Positions 18,144 to 27,449 of a DNA stretch of 64,000 nucleotides are shown piece after piece. Under the pieces are notes generated by a model that searched no databases, was not told the DNA's origin, and was given only the letters and a program-made list of their open reading frames with translations. The stretch is from Aquabacterium sp. (GTDB lineage: Bacteria; Pseudomonadota; Gammaproteobacteria; Burkholderiales; Burkholderiaceae_C). The stretch spans positions 186,001 to 250,000 of the forward strand of contig JAURXM010000132.1 in NCBI GenBank assembly GCA_030654395.1, in the 5' to 3' direction. Numbering within the stretch: the stretch's first letter is position 1; each line of letters begins with the position of its first letter. The translations under genes and the position numbers were made by a program.

Positions 18144-18159
18144 TGCAACGTGCGTGCCA
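18144..18159 (-). promoter_or_regulatory. Sigma-54 promoter of prpBC-acnD-prpF
   Basis: Read on the minus strand the sequence is TGGCACG-CACG-TTGCA, matching the -24 (TGGCAC) and -12 (TTGC) consensus with correct spacing. It lies about 50 bases upstream of the prpB start and next to the gene of the matching activator PrpR. Confidence 0.85.
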
Positions 18160-18281
18160 GCTTCATCATGCAACCATGTTGTTCCCGGCAACTGATTGAT
18201 CTTAAAGGTGAATGTGTGCACTGCTGTTGCTTCGCAGGATCGTTTTTGTTTCGTGGCTATTCAAATATGAAACGACTGAGT

Positions 18282-18298
18282 ATTGTTTGTGAAACAAT
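18282..18298. promoter_or_regulatory. Perfect inverted repeat, likely PrpR activator site
   Basis: ATTGTTT-GTG-AAACAAT is a perfect 7-3-7 palindrome in the prpB-prpR gap. It is about 130 bases upstream of the sigma-54 promoter, a usual distance for an enhancer-binding site, and just before prpR, where it could also mediate autoregulation. The GTTTC/GAAAC half-sites recur nearby (18248-18275), so a second weaker site is possible. Confidence 0.55.
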
Positions 18299-18327
18299 TG
18301 CTTGAAACACTCTAGGCTGGTGACGCT

Positions 18328-20292
18328 GTGAATCCTGATGCCGTTGCGCTTGGCGCACCCTCTGTTTTGCCCCGCATCGTGGCTGTCGGCTTCAAGCGCA
18401 TCAACAAAATGCTGCAGGAGTTGGCGCCGCTATTTGCCAATCGGGCCACGGTCGATGTGCTCGATATGGGCTTTGAGCAAGCCGTCGCCCGTGTGCGGGA
18501 GATGCACCTTCATCGGCCCATTGACGTGGTGGTGGCGGCCGGTTCGAACGGCGGTTATTTGCGCCAGCACCTCGATACACCCGTGGTGCTGGTCAAGGTC
18601 GGCGGCTTCGACGTGTTGCAAGCCTTGGCCATGGCGCGGCGTGTGTCCACCCGCATTGGTCTGGTCACTTATGAGGGTATGGCGCCTGATTTGACGTCCT
18701 TGGGTGATTTGTTGGACTTGGATTTGGTGCAACAAACTTACCGCACCGAAGAGGAGGCCCACCTCTGCGTCAAGGCGATGCATGCGCAAGGCGTGTCCGT
18801 GCTGGTGGGGCCAGGGTTGGTGGCTGATTTGGCTGATCAGATGGGCCTGACGGGCATCTTTTTGTATTCGATCAATGCCGTCAGCGAAGCGCTGGAGGAT
18901 GCCGTGGAAGTGGCCCGTGCCTCGCGCATCGAAGGGGCCAAGCGGGAGCGGCTCAACACCATCTTGGCGCAACTCAGTGATGGCGTGATTGCCGTGGATC
19001 GACATGAGCGCATTGAGACACTCAACCCCGCGATGGCCCACTGGCTGGGTATCGAGCCAGGCGCTTGGTTGGGCCGCAAGCTCAGTGACGTCTGCCCAGA
19101 CTTGAGTCTGCTCAGCACCTTGCGTTTGGGCGTACAAGACATCGAGAAAATCGAACGCATCAAAGGTAAGGCCATCATTGCCAACCGCATGCCCATCATC
19201 GAGCAAGGTGTGTTGACAGGGGCTGTGCTCAGTTGCCAAGACCCCATCAGCATCCAGCGTGTGGACCGACACATCCGCACGCGCATCAAGCCCAATGCGC
19301 CGGGTACGCGCTATGAGTTAAGCCAGTTCTTAGGCAGCAGTCCAGCCGTTGAGTACATCCAACAAACCGCACTCAGCTGTGCACGCAGCCACGCGAGTGT
19401 TTTGCTGATGGGTGAAAGCGGCACAGGCAAGGAGTTGATTGCGCAAGGCATCCACATGGCGAGTGATCGCCGAGACATGCCTTTCATCCCAGTCAACTGT
19501 GCGGCGGTATCAGAAACCTTGCTCGAAAGTGAGTTGTTTGGCTATGAAGATGGCGCCTTCACGGGGGCGCGCCGAGGCGGCAAAATTGGCCTGTTTGAGG
19601 CCGCGCACAACGGCAGTTTATTTTTGGATGAGATCGGTGAGATGCCCGTGGCCCTGCAGGCTAGGCTGCTGCGCGTCTTGCAAGAGCGAGAGGTGCTGCG
19701 GGTGGGGGCCACAGAGCCCACGCCTGTGAATGTGCGGGTGATTGCCGCGACGCACCAAGATCTCATGGGGCAGGTCGATCGGGGCTTATTTCGACTCGAC
19801 CTTTACCACAGACTCAACATCCTGAGGCTGGACGTGCCGCCATTGCGTGATCGTGCGGACGACATCACCCTGATCGCCGCGGCGCTGCACAGCAAACTGT
19901 GCCATCGCCTGTCATTGGAGCCAAGCGCGACCCAGCCCCTGCTCAGTGCGCTGGTGACGCAATCGAGTGGCTATGCGTGGCCAGGTAATGTGCGTGAGCT
20001 GGAGAACATCATTGAGCGCATGTTGGCTTATGCCGTGCATCCAACCCATCAAGCGGCCATGGATGCCGATCAGGCTCGGATTTTCTTGCAACGTGTCGCG
20101 CCCGAATTGTTTGGTTCACCAAACCAAGCCTCACCCCAGCGTGCGCCGAGGCTCAAGGCCCTTCAAGCGCAGGCCGAGCAAGCAGAGATCAGGGCCGTTT
20201 TGGCCGCTTGTGGTGGCGACAAGGCACAAGCCAGTCAGCGTCTAGGTATCAGCCGCACCACCTTGTGGCGCAAGCTCAAGGGTGAATCTTGA
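18328..20292 (+). CDS. prpR: Propionate catabolism activator PrpR (sigma-54 dependent)
   Basis: 654 residues. The N-terminal PrpR sensor domain (about 10-195), which in the family senses 2-methylcitrate, is followed by a PAS-like segment (about 205-310). An AAA+ sigma-54 interaction domain has Walker A GESGTGKE at 362-369 and the GAFTGA loop at 409-414. A C-terminal Fis-type helix-turn-helix ends the protein ('KAQASQRLGISRTTLWRKL'). It would open the sigma-54 promoter of the divergent prp operon. The start is GTG; no earlier in-frame start is better. Confidence 0.93.
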   Translation: MNPDAVALGAPSVLPRIVAVGFKRINKMLQELAPLFANRATVDVLDMGFEQAVARVREMHLHRPIDVVVAAGSNGGYLRQHLDTPVVLVKVGGFDVLQALAMARRVSTRIGLVTYEGMAPDLTSLGDLLDLDLVQQTYRTEEEAHLCVKAMHAQGVSVLVGPGLVADLADQMGLTGIFLYSINAVSEALEDAVEVARASRIEGAKRERLNTILAQLSDGVIAVDRHERIETLNPAMAHWLGIEPGAWLGRKLSDVCPDLSLLSTLRLGVQDIEKIERIKGKAIIANRMPIIEQGVLTGAVLSCQDPISIQRVDRHIRTRIKPNAPGTRYELSQFLGSSPAVEYIQQTALSCARSHASVLLMGESGTGKELIAQGIHMASDRRDMPFIPVNCAAVSETLLESELFGYEDGAFTGARRGGKIGLFEAAHNGSLFLDEIGEMPVALQARLLRVLQEREVLRVGATEPTPVNVRVIAATHQDLMGQVDRGLFRLDLYHRLNILRLDVPPLRDRADDITLIAAALHSKLCHRLSLEPSATQPLLSALVTQSSGYAWPGNVRELENIIERMLAYAVHPTHQAAMDADQARIFLQRVAPELFGSPNQASPQRAPRLKALQAQAEQAEIRAVLAACGGDKAQASQRLGISRTTLWRKLKGES

Positions 20293-20328
20293 TTCACCCA
20301 TCGCCATCATGCATAGGCATGAAGTTGA

Positions 20329-21345
20329 CTAAGCCGTAAAAAACGCCTCTTCGATGCTCGCTGGCATGGGCTGTCCGGTCAGCCACGCACGCTCCAGTAC
20401 ATGCCAAAAGTGACGGTAGCTGGCCCTGTCATGCAGCACCCCACGGTGGGCGATAGGTGCCCAATGGGCCTTCTGTGCATCTTGCAAAATCTCAATGGCA
20501 TCCTCGACTTCGGATGCAATCGGTGAAAACGCGCCGACGATGGCCCTGATCTGCGCTGGGTGGATGCTCCACATGCGTGTGTAGCCCAGCTCTCTAGAGG
20601 CCTTGCTGGCTGCAACGCCCAGTGCGCGTTGGTCTTTGAATTCGGTGACCACACAATGGGATGGTGTGATGTTATTGGCGTGGCAAGCGGCTGATATTTC
20701 CAGCTTGGCCCGCAACACCAAAGGGTGCTCAAACTGACCTGTGGCGCTCATGGCCGAGGCAGGGATCGCGCCCCGGTGATCAGACACAAAATCCATCAAA
20801 CCAAAGGACAGCGACTCGACGCCTGGCAAAGCAGCGATGTCCGCCACCTCTTGCACAGCCTGGTGTGTCTCGATCAACAGGTGCACGGGCACAATGTGAC
20901 CGATGCCATGTTTGATCCTTGCTGCCTTGATGCTGTCCACCGCACGTTGTGCCTCACGAGCACTGGCCACCTTAGGGACCATCAGGTAAGCCAAGCGGTT
21001 GCCGGCTTTTTTGATCAACGTATCGACATCGTCTTCAAAGCGGCGGTGACTGGGTGCATGTACCCGCGCGCCCACGCGTCCCCATGCATTTTCCGAGCTA
21101 TTGAGTATTTCTGAGACCAGCTCTGCCTGCTCATGCTCGCCCCCGACGGGTGCGCCATCTTCCAAGTCCAGCGTGACATCGAACACAGCGCGACCGGGCT
21201 CATCGGCCATCTCTGCTTGTAGCGCCAAGCTCTTGTGCATGCGCACCTCTACCCCCGCGTAGTGGTCGCAAACAGGCAGAGTGGGTGAGCGATGCTCCGC
21301 ACCAAACAACGCTTGGCGTGGGTGAATGGCAGTCAATGTGGACAT
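20329..21345 (-). CDS. CoA-ester lyase (HpcH/HpaI aldolase, CitE/malyl-CoA lyase type)
   Basis: About 338 residues of the citrate-lyase beta-like/HpcH superfamily. Signatures are the metal-site motif 'DVTLDLEDGAP' (about 56-66), 'YLMVPKV' and 'SIHPAQI' near 250. Members cleave or form malyl-CoA, methylmalyl-CoA or citramalyl-CoA; the sequence alone does not decide the substrate, and citrate lyase itself is unlikely because alpha and gamma subunits are absent. The ATG at 21345 (MSTLTAIHP) fits the family. It lies downstream of mdh but behind a terminator, so co-transcription may be limited. Confidence 0.8.
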   Translation of the reverse strand: MSTLTAIHPRQALFGAEHRSPTLPVCDHYAGVEVRMHKSLALQAEMADEPGRAVFDVTLDLEDGAPVGGEHEQAELVSEILNSSENAWGRVGARVHAPSHRRFEDDVDTLIKKAGNRLAYLMVPKVASAREAQRAVDSIKAARIKHGIGHIVPVHLLIETHQAVQEVADIAALPGVESLSFGLMDFVSDHRGAIPASAMSATGQFEHPLVLRAKLEISAACHANNITPSHCVVTEFKDQRALGVAASKASRELGYTRMWSIHPAQIRAIVGAFSPIASEVEDAIEILQDAQKAHWAPIAHRGVLHDRASYRHFWHVLERAWLTGQPMPASIEEAFFTA

Positions 21346-21368
21346 GATGGATTCCTTCGTCCAAAAGC

Positions 21369-21399
21369 AAAAAAGCCGGCCGACCCAAAGGCCGCCGGC
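21369..21399 (-). terminator. Terminator downstream of mdh
   Basis: GCCGGC at 21375-21380 and 21394-21399 form the stem, and the minus-strand reading ends in six T residues. It sits between mdh and the CoA-ester lyase gene. Confidence 0.7.
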
Positions 21400-21462
21400 T
21401 TCATTGTGATCCACCTTGCGTGATGCGGCTAGGCCGCATCACGGTGTTTCACTTGAGGTAGA

Positions 21463-22449
21463 TCACAGCAGGTGCTTGACGCCGTCTTGCTCGCCTTGCA
21501 ACTCAGCCAAGGTGATGTTGATGCGCTCTTGCGAGAAAGCATCGATTTCCAAGCCAGCGACGATCTTGTAGTCGCCGTTTTCTGTGGTCACGGGGAAGCC
21601 AAAAACCACGCCAGCAGGAATGCCATATTCGCCATTCGAAGGCACGCCCATGGTGACCCATTGGCCGTTGGAGCCCAAGGCCCAGTCGCGCATGTGGTCG
21701 ATGGCTGCATTGGCAGCCGAGGCAGCCGAGGACAGGCCACGAGCGGCGATGATGGCGGCGCCACGCTTGCCGACTGTTGGCAAGAAAGTGTCAGCGTTCC
21801 AAACTTGATCATTGATCATGTCTTTGACGCTCTTGCCATTGATGGTCGCGAAACGGTAGTCGGCGTACATCGTGGGTGAGTGGTTGCCCCACACGGTCAG
21901 GCTTTGGATGTCGCCCACAGCGGTGCCGGTCTTGGCAGCGATTTGCGAGGCAGCGCGGTTGTGATCCAAACGCAGCATGGCCGTGAAGTTCTTCGCAGGC
22001 AGATCCGGTGCTGACTTCATGGCGATGTAGGCATTGGTGTTGGCTGGGTTGCCGACGACCAAAACCTTGACATTGCGCGAAGCAACGGCGTTCAGTGCCT
22101 TACCTTGAGCTGTGAAGATCTGTGCATTGGCGGCCAACAAGTCAGCGCGCTCCATGCCAGGACCACGTGGGCGTGCGCCAACCAGCAAAGCGTAGTCGGT
22201 GCCCTTGAATGCGGTCAATGGATCAGAATGGGCTTCGATACCGGCCAGCAGTGGGAAGGCGCAGTCTTCGAGTTCCATGATCACGCCCTTCAGCGCGTTC
22301 TGGGCCTTCTCATCAGCGATTTCCAGCAGTTGCAGGATCACAGGCTGATCTTTGCCCAGCATTTCGCCAGAGGCGATGCGGAACAACAGGGCGTAACCAA
22401 TTTGACCAGCGGCGCCTGTAACAGCAACGCGAACGGGTGATTTGCTCAT
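21463..22449 (-). CDS. mdh: Malate dehydrogenase
   Basis: 328 residues. The NAD-binding '[19 protein letters not shown]' begins at about residue 8, with the substrate-binding '[14 protein letters not shown]', 'GNPANTN' and the catalytic His motif 'WGNHSPTMY' further on. It oxidises malate to oxaloacetate in the TCA cycle and belongs to the cytosolic-type group common in Burkholderiales. The ATG at 22449 has GGAG six bases upstream. It is divergent from a GntR regulator and faces the sdh operon across it, an arrangement suggesting shared control. Confidence 0.95.
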   Translation of the reverse strand: MSKSPVRVAVTGAAGQIGYALLFRIASGEMLGKDQPVILQLLEIADEKAQNALKGVIMELEDCAFPLLAGIEAHSDPLTAFKGTDYALLVGARPRGPGMERADLLAANAQIFTAQGKALNAVASRNVKVLVVGNPANTNAYIAMKSAPDLPAKNFTAMLRLDHNRAASQIAAKTGTAVGDIQSLTVWGNHSPTMYADYRFATINGKSVKDMINDQVWNADTFLPTVGKRGAAIIAARGLSSAASAANAAIDHMRDWALGSNGQWVTMGVPSNGEYGIPAGVVFGFPVTTENGDYKIVAGLEIDAFSQERINITLAELQGEQDGVKHLL

Positions 22450-22554
22450 ATGCAACTCCGAAAAATAGGTGAGTGGTGGATTAATGGAAAACCCACAAGT
22501 GTAGCGGCGCGCGCAAGTCTAGGGCCGCGCAGCTTGGGCGTCAAGATTCTTATG

Positions 22555-22566
22555 TCTTATATAAGA
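22555..22566. promoter_or_regulatory. TCTTATATAAGA palindrome between mdh and gntR
   Basis: A perfect 12-bp palindrome in AT-rich DNA lies in the divergent mdh/gntR gap, which is otherwise GC-rich. GntR proteins bind short palindromes near their own genes, so this is a candidate operator controlling mdh and the regulator. No second copy was noticed at gltA or acnB. Confidence 0.45.
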
Positions 22567-22612
22567 TATCTTTCACCAGCCTTGATGGACTTTGCTGGGT
22601 AGATGTGGTGCA

Positions 22613-23512
22613 ATGGCGTCCGGCCAGCGCACCATCCAGCACGGGTCGCCATCATCCCTGATCACACCCAGATCGACAACACCGAGACGACACGCTGTGG
22701 TATCCCCCTCGTCATCTGCTGCTGCCAACGACGCCATGGTGTCTACCGTTGGTGTGGGTGTAGCTGCGGGTGCGGGTGTCGGAGTTGTTGGTCCTTCTTT
22801 CAGCCCACTCTATCAGCAGATCAAGTCTTTGATCTTACGTAGCCTCCAGTCGGGCGAGTGGCGGCCAGGCGAGGCGATCCCCAGTGAAATTGAACTGGCA
22901 GCCCGTTTCAAAGTCAGCCAAGGTACCGTACGCAAGGCAGTCGATGAGCTAGCGGCTGAGAACCTGCTGATGCGTCGTCAAGGTAAGGGCACATTTGTCG
23001 CTACCCACGCCGAAGAGCAGGTCCAGTACCGCTTCTTGCGCTTGGCCTCAGACCGGCCTGATGCGCTGCCTGCTTCTGAGCGCCGTGAGTTGCTCGATTG
23101 CCGACGTCTGCGTGCGCCTGTTGACGTGGCCCGCGCACTGCAAATAAAAGCGGGCGAGATGGTCGTTGAAGTGCGGCGCGTGCTGCATTTTTCAGGGCAA
23201 CCCGTTGTGCTTGATGATATTTGGCTGCCCGGGCACATGTTCAAAGGCCTGACAGCCGATCGCCTGAGTGACTACAGAGGCCCCATGTACGGGCTCTTTG
23301 AGAGCGAGTTCGGCGTGCGCATGATTCGTGCAGAAGAAAAACTGCGTGCCGTGCTGGCCGATGAGGCCGTGGGTGCCTTGTTGCAAGTTGATGTCGGCGC
23401 GCCCTTACTCAGCGTGGAGCGCCTCTCTTTTACCTACGGCGATCAGCCCGTTGAATTGCGACGCGGTCTGTACCGAACCGATCACCACCACTACCGCAAT
23501 GAATTGAGCTGA
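22613..23512 (+). CDS. GntR-family transcriptional regulator (HutC type, UTRA domain)
   Basis: The core from about residue 62 has a winged helix-turn-helix ('PLYQQIKSLILRSLQSGEW...IPSEIELAA', 'SQGTVRKAVDELAAENLL', 'RRQGKGTFV') and a C-terminal UTRA effector domain of about 140 residues. The first 60 residues are low-complexity (Ser, Thr, Ala, then a Gly/Val-rich tract) and unlike typical GntR proteins. The start is uncertain: ATG at 22613 or ATG at 22736 are possible and neither has a clear Shine-Dalgarno sequence. Its place between divergent mdh and the sdh operon suggests it regulates TCA genes; the effector is unknown. Confidence 0.85.
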   Translation: MASGQRTIQHGSPSSLITPRSTTPRRHAVVSPSSSAAANDAMVSTVGVGVAAGAGVGVVGPSFSPLYQQIKSLILRSLQSGEWRPGEAIPSEIELAARFKVSQGTVRKAVDELAAENLLMRRQGKGTFVATHAEEQVQYRFLRLASDRPDALPASERRELLDCRRLRAPVDVARALQIKAGEMVVEVRRVLHFSGQPVVLDDIWLPGHMFKGLTADRLSDYRGPMYGLFESEFGVRMIRAEEKLRAVLADEAVGALLQVDVGAPLLSVERLSFTYGDQPVELRRGLYRTDHHHYRNELS

Positions 23513-23660
23513 CGACCAATACATTGACCTTGTTCACGCTTGGCTTTGGACTGATATCTTGATGTCCGTGAGCCGATCGCGATCGTCGGGCTTGGGATTG
23601 CCCTAAAATCCCCGATTCCATTGATAGATTCATGACGCTCGGCAGGAGCCCACAACCAAT

Positions 23661-24098
23661 ATGGCTGACAACGCGAAACCCCCACGCCCCGTCTTCCGGA
23701 ACATCCACGTCACCGACATCGTCGGTTACCGCTTGCCTCCGGCGGGGATCGTATCGATCCTTCACCGTATCAGCGGCGTTGTGTTGTTCCTGTTGATGCC
23801 CTTCATCATCTGGATGTTTGATACCAGCGTGACCACGGAGATCTCCTATGACGAGTTCACTTCGATCTTCACCGCAGGTTGCGCCGACGGACTTATTCCC
23901 GGCTGGTTCTTCAAACTCATCGCTTTGGGCTTGATCTGGGCCTATTTGCAGCACTTCATTGCGGGTGTGCGCCATCTGATCATGGACGCCACCCACCGTG
24001 TAAGCAAAGAGCAGGGCCACTCAACAGCTGTCATCACGTTGGCACTCAGCCTGGGTTTGACCGTTGTACTTGGCGCCAAGCTGTTCGGCTTGTTCTGA
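23661..24098 (+). CDS. sdhC: Succinate dehydrogenase cytochrome b556 subunit
   Basis: 145 residues with three transmembrane helices. The family start motif 'RPVFRNIHVTDI-YRLPP' precedes 'SILHRISGVVLF' in helix 1, where Ser and Arg line the quinone site. 'LQHFIAGVRHLIMD' holds the probable haem histidine. It anchors SdhAB in the inner membrane. It is the first gene of sdhCDAB-sdhE. Confidence 0.93.
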   Translation: MADNAKPPRPVFRNIHVTDIVGYRLPPAGIVSILHRISGVVLFLLMPFIIWMFDTSVTTEISYDEFTSIFTAGCADGLIPGWFFKLIALGLIWAYLQHFIAGVRHLIMDATHRVSKEQGHSTAVITLALSLGLTVVLGAKLFGLF

Positions 24099-24141
24099 TT
24101 CCATTTCCTTTCATTTTTCCCTGACCGCAGGAAAAACCTCC

Positions 24142-24504
24142 ATGTCTCAAAACTACGGAACCAAGCGCATCGTGACCGGTGCGCACTATGGTCTACGCGA
24201 CTGGCTGGCGCAGCGCGTCACAGCCGTGCTGATGGCGCTCTACACAGTCGTGCTGCTGGCGCAAGTGATTTTTGGTGAGCCCTTGAGCTACTACAAGTGG
24301 GCCGCCATCTTCGGCCACCAATGGATGAAAACGGTGACCTTTGTTGTCATCCTCGCTTTGCTCTACCACGTGTGGGTTGGCATGCGAGACATCTGGATGG
24401 ACTACATCAAGCACGTGGGCGTGCGCTTGTCCCTTCAAGTGTTCACCATTGTTTGGCTCGTTGGTTGCGCCGGCTGGGCCATCCAAGTGCTGTGGAGACT
24501 GTAA
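24142..24504 (+). CDS. sdhD: Succinate dehydrogenase membrane anchor subunit
   Basis: 120 residues with three hydrophobic helices and the SdhD pattern 'GAHYGLRDWLAQRVTAVLM' at the N-terminus and 'HVWVGMRDIWMDYIK' around helix 2 (haem and quinone side). It is the second membrane subunit of complex II. The ATG at 24142 was chosen because residues read from earlier starts do not resemble the family. Confidence 0.92.
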   Translation: MSQNYGTKRIVTGAHYGLRDWLAQRVTAVLMALYTVVLLAQVIFGEPLSYYKWAAIFGHQWMKTVTFVVILALLYHVWVGMRDIWMDYIKHVGVRLSLQVFTIVWLVGCAGWAIQVLWRL

Positions 24505-24507
24505 AAA

Positions 24508-26283
24508 ATGACCGCTACTTCTTCTCTTTCTACCCGCAAGTTTGACGTCGTGATCGTTGGGGCCGGTGGCTCTGGCATGCGTGCCTCGCTGCAACTGTCG
24601 TTGGCAGGCCTGAACGTGGCTGTGCTGTCCAAAGTGTTCCCTACGCGCTCACATACTGTGGCCGCTCAAGGCGGTATCGGTGCGTCGTTGGGCAACATGT
24701 CCGAAGACAATTGGCACTATCACTTTTTCGACACCATCAAGGGCTCTGACTACTTGGGTGACCAAGACGCCATCGAGTTCATGTGCCGTGAAGCGCCCAA
24801 GGTCGTATACGAGCTTGAGCACTTCGGCATGCCGTTCGACCGCAATGCCGATGGCACCATTTACCAGCGTCCATTCGGTGGTCACACCGCCAACTATGGC
24901 GAAAAGCCTGTGCAACGTGCTTGCGCTGCTGCTGACCGCACTGGTCACGCACTGCTGCACACGCTGTATCAGCAAAACGTCAAGGCACGCACCCAGTTCT
25001 TCGTTGAATGGATGGCCCTTGATGTGATCCGCGACGCCGAAGGTGATGCGGTTGGCGTGGTGGCGCTTGAAATGGAAACCGGCGAAGTGCACATGTTGCA
25101 AGCCAAGACGGTGCTGTTTGCCACTGGCGGCGCTGGCCGCATCTACCAAGCATCGACCAATGCCTTTATCAATACGGGTGATGGCTTGGGCATGGCAGCT
25201 CGCGCAGGCATCCCACTTGAAGACATGGAATTTTGGCAGTTTCACCCGACTGGCGTGGCCGGCGCAGGCGTGCTGTTGACTGAGGGTTGCCGTGGTGAAG
25301 GCGCTATTTTGCGCAACAGCAATGGCGAACGCTTTATGGAGCGCTATGCACCAACCTTGAAGGATCTGGCGCCGCGCGACTTTGTGTCACGCTCGATGGA
25401 CCAAGAGATCAAGGAAGGTCGTGGTTGCGGCCCCAACAAGGATCACGTTGTCCTAGACATGACACACTTGGGTGCAGACACGATCATGAAGCGCCTGCCT
25501 TCGGTGTTTGAAATTGGCCATAATTTTGCCAACGTCGACATCACCAAAGAGCCGATCCCTGTTGTCCCAACCATTCACTATCAGATGGGTGGCATCCCAA
25601 CGAATGTGTATGGTCAGGTGGTCGTGCCCAAGAACGGCAAACCCAACGACATCATCAACGGTTTGTATGCTGTGGGCGAGTGCTCTTGTGTTTCGGTGCA
25701 CGGCGCCAACCGCTTGGGTACCAATTCACTGCTGGACTTGCTCGTATTTGGCCGGGCCGCAGGTAACCACATCGTTGAGACCAACCTCAAGACGAAAAAT
25801 CACAAGCCTTTGCCCAAGGACGCCGCCGACTACACCTTGTCGCGTCTGGCCCGCTTGGACAGCGCCAAAAATGGCGAGTATTCGCAAACGGTGGCCAATG
25901 AAATTCGGGCCACCATGCAAAAGCACGCTGGTGTGTTCCGTACGCAAAAATCCATGGACGAAGGCGTTCAACGCATTGCGGCCGTGCGTGAGCGCGTTGG
26001 CAGTATCGGCTTGAAGGACAACTCTAAGGTCTTCAACACCGCCCGTATCGAGGCCTTGGAAGTTGAGAACTTGATTGAAGCCGCACAAGCCACCATGGTG
26101 GCCGCTGCAGCTCGGCCTGAGAGCCGCGGTGCCCACGCCCACGACGATTTCCCTAATCGTGACGATGCCAACTGGATGAAGCACTCGCTGTGGTACTCCG
26201 AAGGCAGCCGTTTGGATTACAAGCCTGTGAACCTCACGCCACTGACAGTGGAATCCATTCCACCCAAAGTCCGTACGTTCTGA
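24508..26283 (+). CDS. sdhA: Succinate dehydrogenase flavoprotein subunit
   Basis: 591 residues. The FAD-binding 'VVIVGAGGSGMRASLQL' is near 12-28, and 'SHTVAAQGGIGASLGN' contains the histidine that carries covalent FAD. Substrate-site motifs 'FHPTGVAGAGVLLTEGCRGEG' and 'HGANRLGTNSLLDLLVFGR' follow. It oxidises succinate to fumarate on the cytoplasmic side. It starts four bases after sdhD. SdhE, needed for flavinylation in proteobacteria, is encoded two genes downstream. Confidence 0.96.
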   Translation: MTATSSLSTRKFDVVIVGAGGSGMRASLQLSLAGLNVAVLSKVFPTRSHTVAAQGGIGASLGNMSEDNWHYHFFDTIKGSDYLGDQDAIEFMCREAPKVVYELEHFGMPFDRNADGTIYQRPFGGHTANYGEKPVQRACAAADRTGHALLHTLYQQNVKARTQFFVEWMALDVIRDAEGDAVGVVALEMETGEVHMLQAKTVLFATGGAGRIYQASTNAFINTGDGLGMAARAGIPLEDMEFWQFHPTGVAGAGVLLTEGCRGEGAILRNSNGERFMERYAPTLKDLAPRDFVSRSMDQEIKEGRGCGPNKDHVVLDMTHLGADTIMKRLPSVFEIGHNFANVDITKEPIPVVPTIHYQMGGIPTNVYGQVVVPKNGKPNDIINGLYAVGECSCVSVHGANRLGTNSLLDLLVFGRAAGNHIVETNLKTKNHKPLPKDAADYTLSRLARLDSAKNGEYSQTVANEIRATMQKHAGVFRTQKSMDEGVQRIAAVRERVGSIGLKDNSKVFNTARIEALEVENLIEAAQATMVAAAARPESRGAHAHDDFPNRDDANWMKHSLWYSEGSRLDYKPVNLTPLTVESIPPKVRTF

Positions 26284-26314
26284 TCTCGTAGCGACACGTC
26301 ACTAGGAACCGAAT

Positions 26315-27025
26315 ATGAGCACGCAAAAGCGCACTTTTCAAATCTACCGCTACGATCCGGACAAGGATGCCAAGCCTTACATGCAGACCCTCGAGGTTGA
26401 ACTCGACGGCCATGAGCGCATGCTGCTAGACGCCTTGGTCAAGCTCAAGGAAGTAGACCCCACTTTGTCTTTCCGCCGTTCATGCCGTGAAGGCGTATGC
26501 GGCTCGGACGCCATGAATATCAATGGCAAGAATGGTCTGGCTTGTTTGACCAACATGCTCACGCTGCCTGGCGTGATCGTGCTCAAGCCTTTGCCTGGCT
26601 TGCCGGTTGTGCGCGATCTGATCGTGGACATGACCCAGTTCTTTAAGCAATACAACTCCATCAAGCCGTACCTCGTCAACGACACGCCGCCGCCTGATAA
26701 AGAGCGCCTGCAGTCACCTGAAGAGCGTGAAGAGCTTGACGGTTTGTATGAGTGCATCTTGTGCGCCAGCTGCTCGACGAGTTGCCCTAGCTTTTGGTGG
26801 AACCCAGATAAATTCGTCGGCCCAGCCGGTTTGTTGCAGGCTTACCGCTTCATCGCTGACAGCCGTGATGAAAGCACCGCCGAGCGTTTGGATAACCTCG
26901 AAGATCCATACCGCTTGTTCCGCTGCCACACCATCATGAATTGCGTTGACGTTTGCCCTAAAGGGCTGAATCCAACAAAAGCCATTGGCAAAATCAAGGA
27001 ATTGATGGTGCGTCGCGCCGTTTAA
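26315..27025 (+). CDS. sdhB: Succinate dehydrogenase iron-sulfur subunit
   Basis: 236 residues carrying the three cluster motifs in order: '[21 protein letters not shown]' type 2Fe-2S ligands (near 57-77), '[12 protein letters not shown]' for 4Fe-4S (near 146-157), and '[14 protein letters not shown]' completing the 3Fe-4S and 4Fe-4S sites (near 206-219). It passes electrons from SdhA to quinone in the membrane. Confidence 0.96.
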   Translation: MSTQKRTFQIYRYDPDKDAKPYMQTLEVELDGHERMLLDALVKLKEVDPTLSFRRSCREGVCGSDAMNINGKNGLACLTNMLTLPGVIVLKPLPGLPVVRDLIVDMTQFFKQYNSIKPYLVNDTPPPDKERLQSPEEREELDGLYECILCASCSTSCPSFWWNPDKFVGPAGLLQAYRFIADSRDESTAERLDNLEDPYRLFRCHTIMNCVDVCPKGLNPTKAIGKIKELMVRRAV

Positions 27026-27038
27026 TTGAATCCAACCA

Positions 27039-27329
27039 ATGACACTCGCTCTTGACACCGTCGACCTCACGCCTCATCCGGATGTGTTGCGACGTCTGCG
27101 ATGGCGTTGTCGTCGGGGGCTGCTCGAGAATGACATCTTCATTGATCGATTTTTTGAGCGCCATGGAGACAGTTTGACCACACAGCTGGTCCAAGGCTTG
27201 CTTCAGCTGATGGACTTGTCAGACAATGATTTGCTGGATTTATTCTTGGCTCGCAAAGAGCCAGAGGGTGATCTACTCAAACCAGAAGTCTCGCAGGTGT
27301 TGATGATGATGCGTGTTCCTAAGGCCTAG
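27039..27329 (+). CDS. sdhE: SdhE, succinate dehydrogenase flavinylation factor
   Basis: A 96-residue helical protein of the SdhE/YgfY family, known to promote covalent FAD attachment to SdhA. The signature is 'RRLRWRCRRGLLENDIF' (about 18-34), corresponding to the conserved RG(M/L)-E motif, followed by acidic helices ('LMDLSDNDLLDLF'). It lies 13 bases after sdhB in the same operon. Confidence 0.88.
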   Translation: MTLALDTVDLTPHPDVLRRLRWRCRRGLLENDIFIDRFFERHGDSLTTQLVQGLLQLMDLSDNDLLDLFLARKEPEGDLLKPEVSQVLMMMRVPKA

Positions 27330-27449
27330 TTAGCCGCTCGCCCTTCAGTCAAATGATGGCAAAGCGTGTACCAGGTCTCATAATGCCGACTTGGGTTTAT
27401 CCCTAGTCAACGATAATTTCCCCAAACAAGACAGCCCCTAGGAGTGCTC

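Noticed and set aside
18430..19272. 280-codon minus-strand frame inside prpR
   Set aside because: Antisense to the sensor region of PrpR; no supporting start signal or motif.
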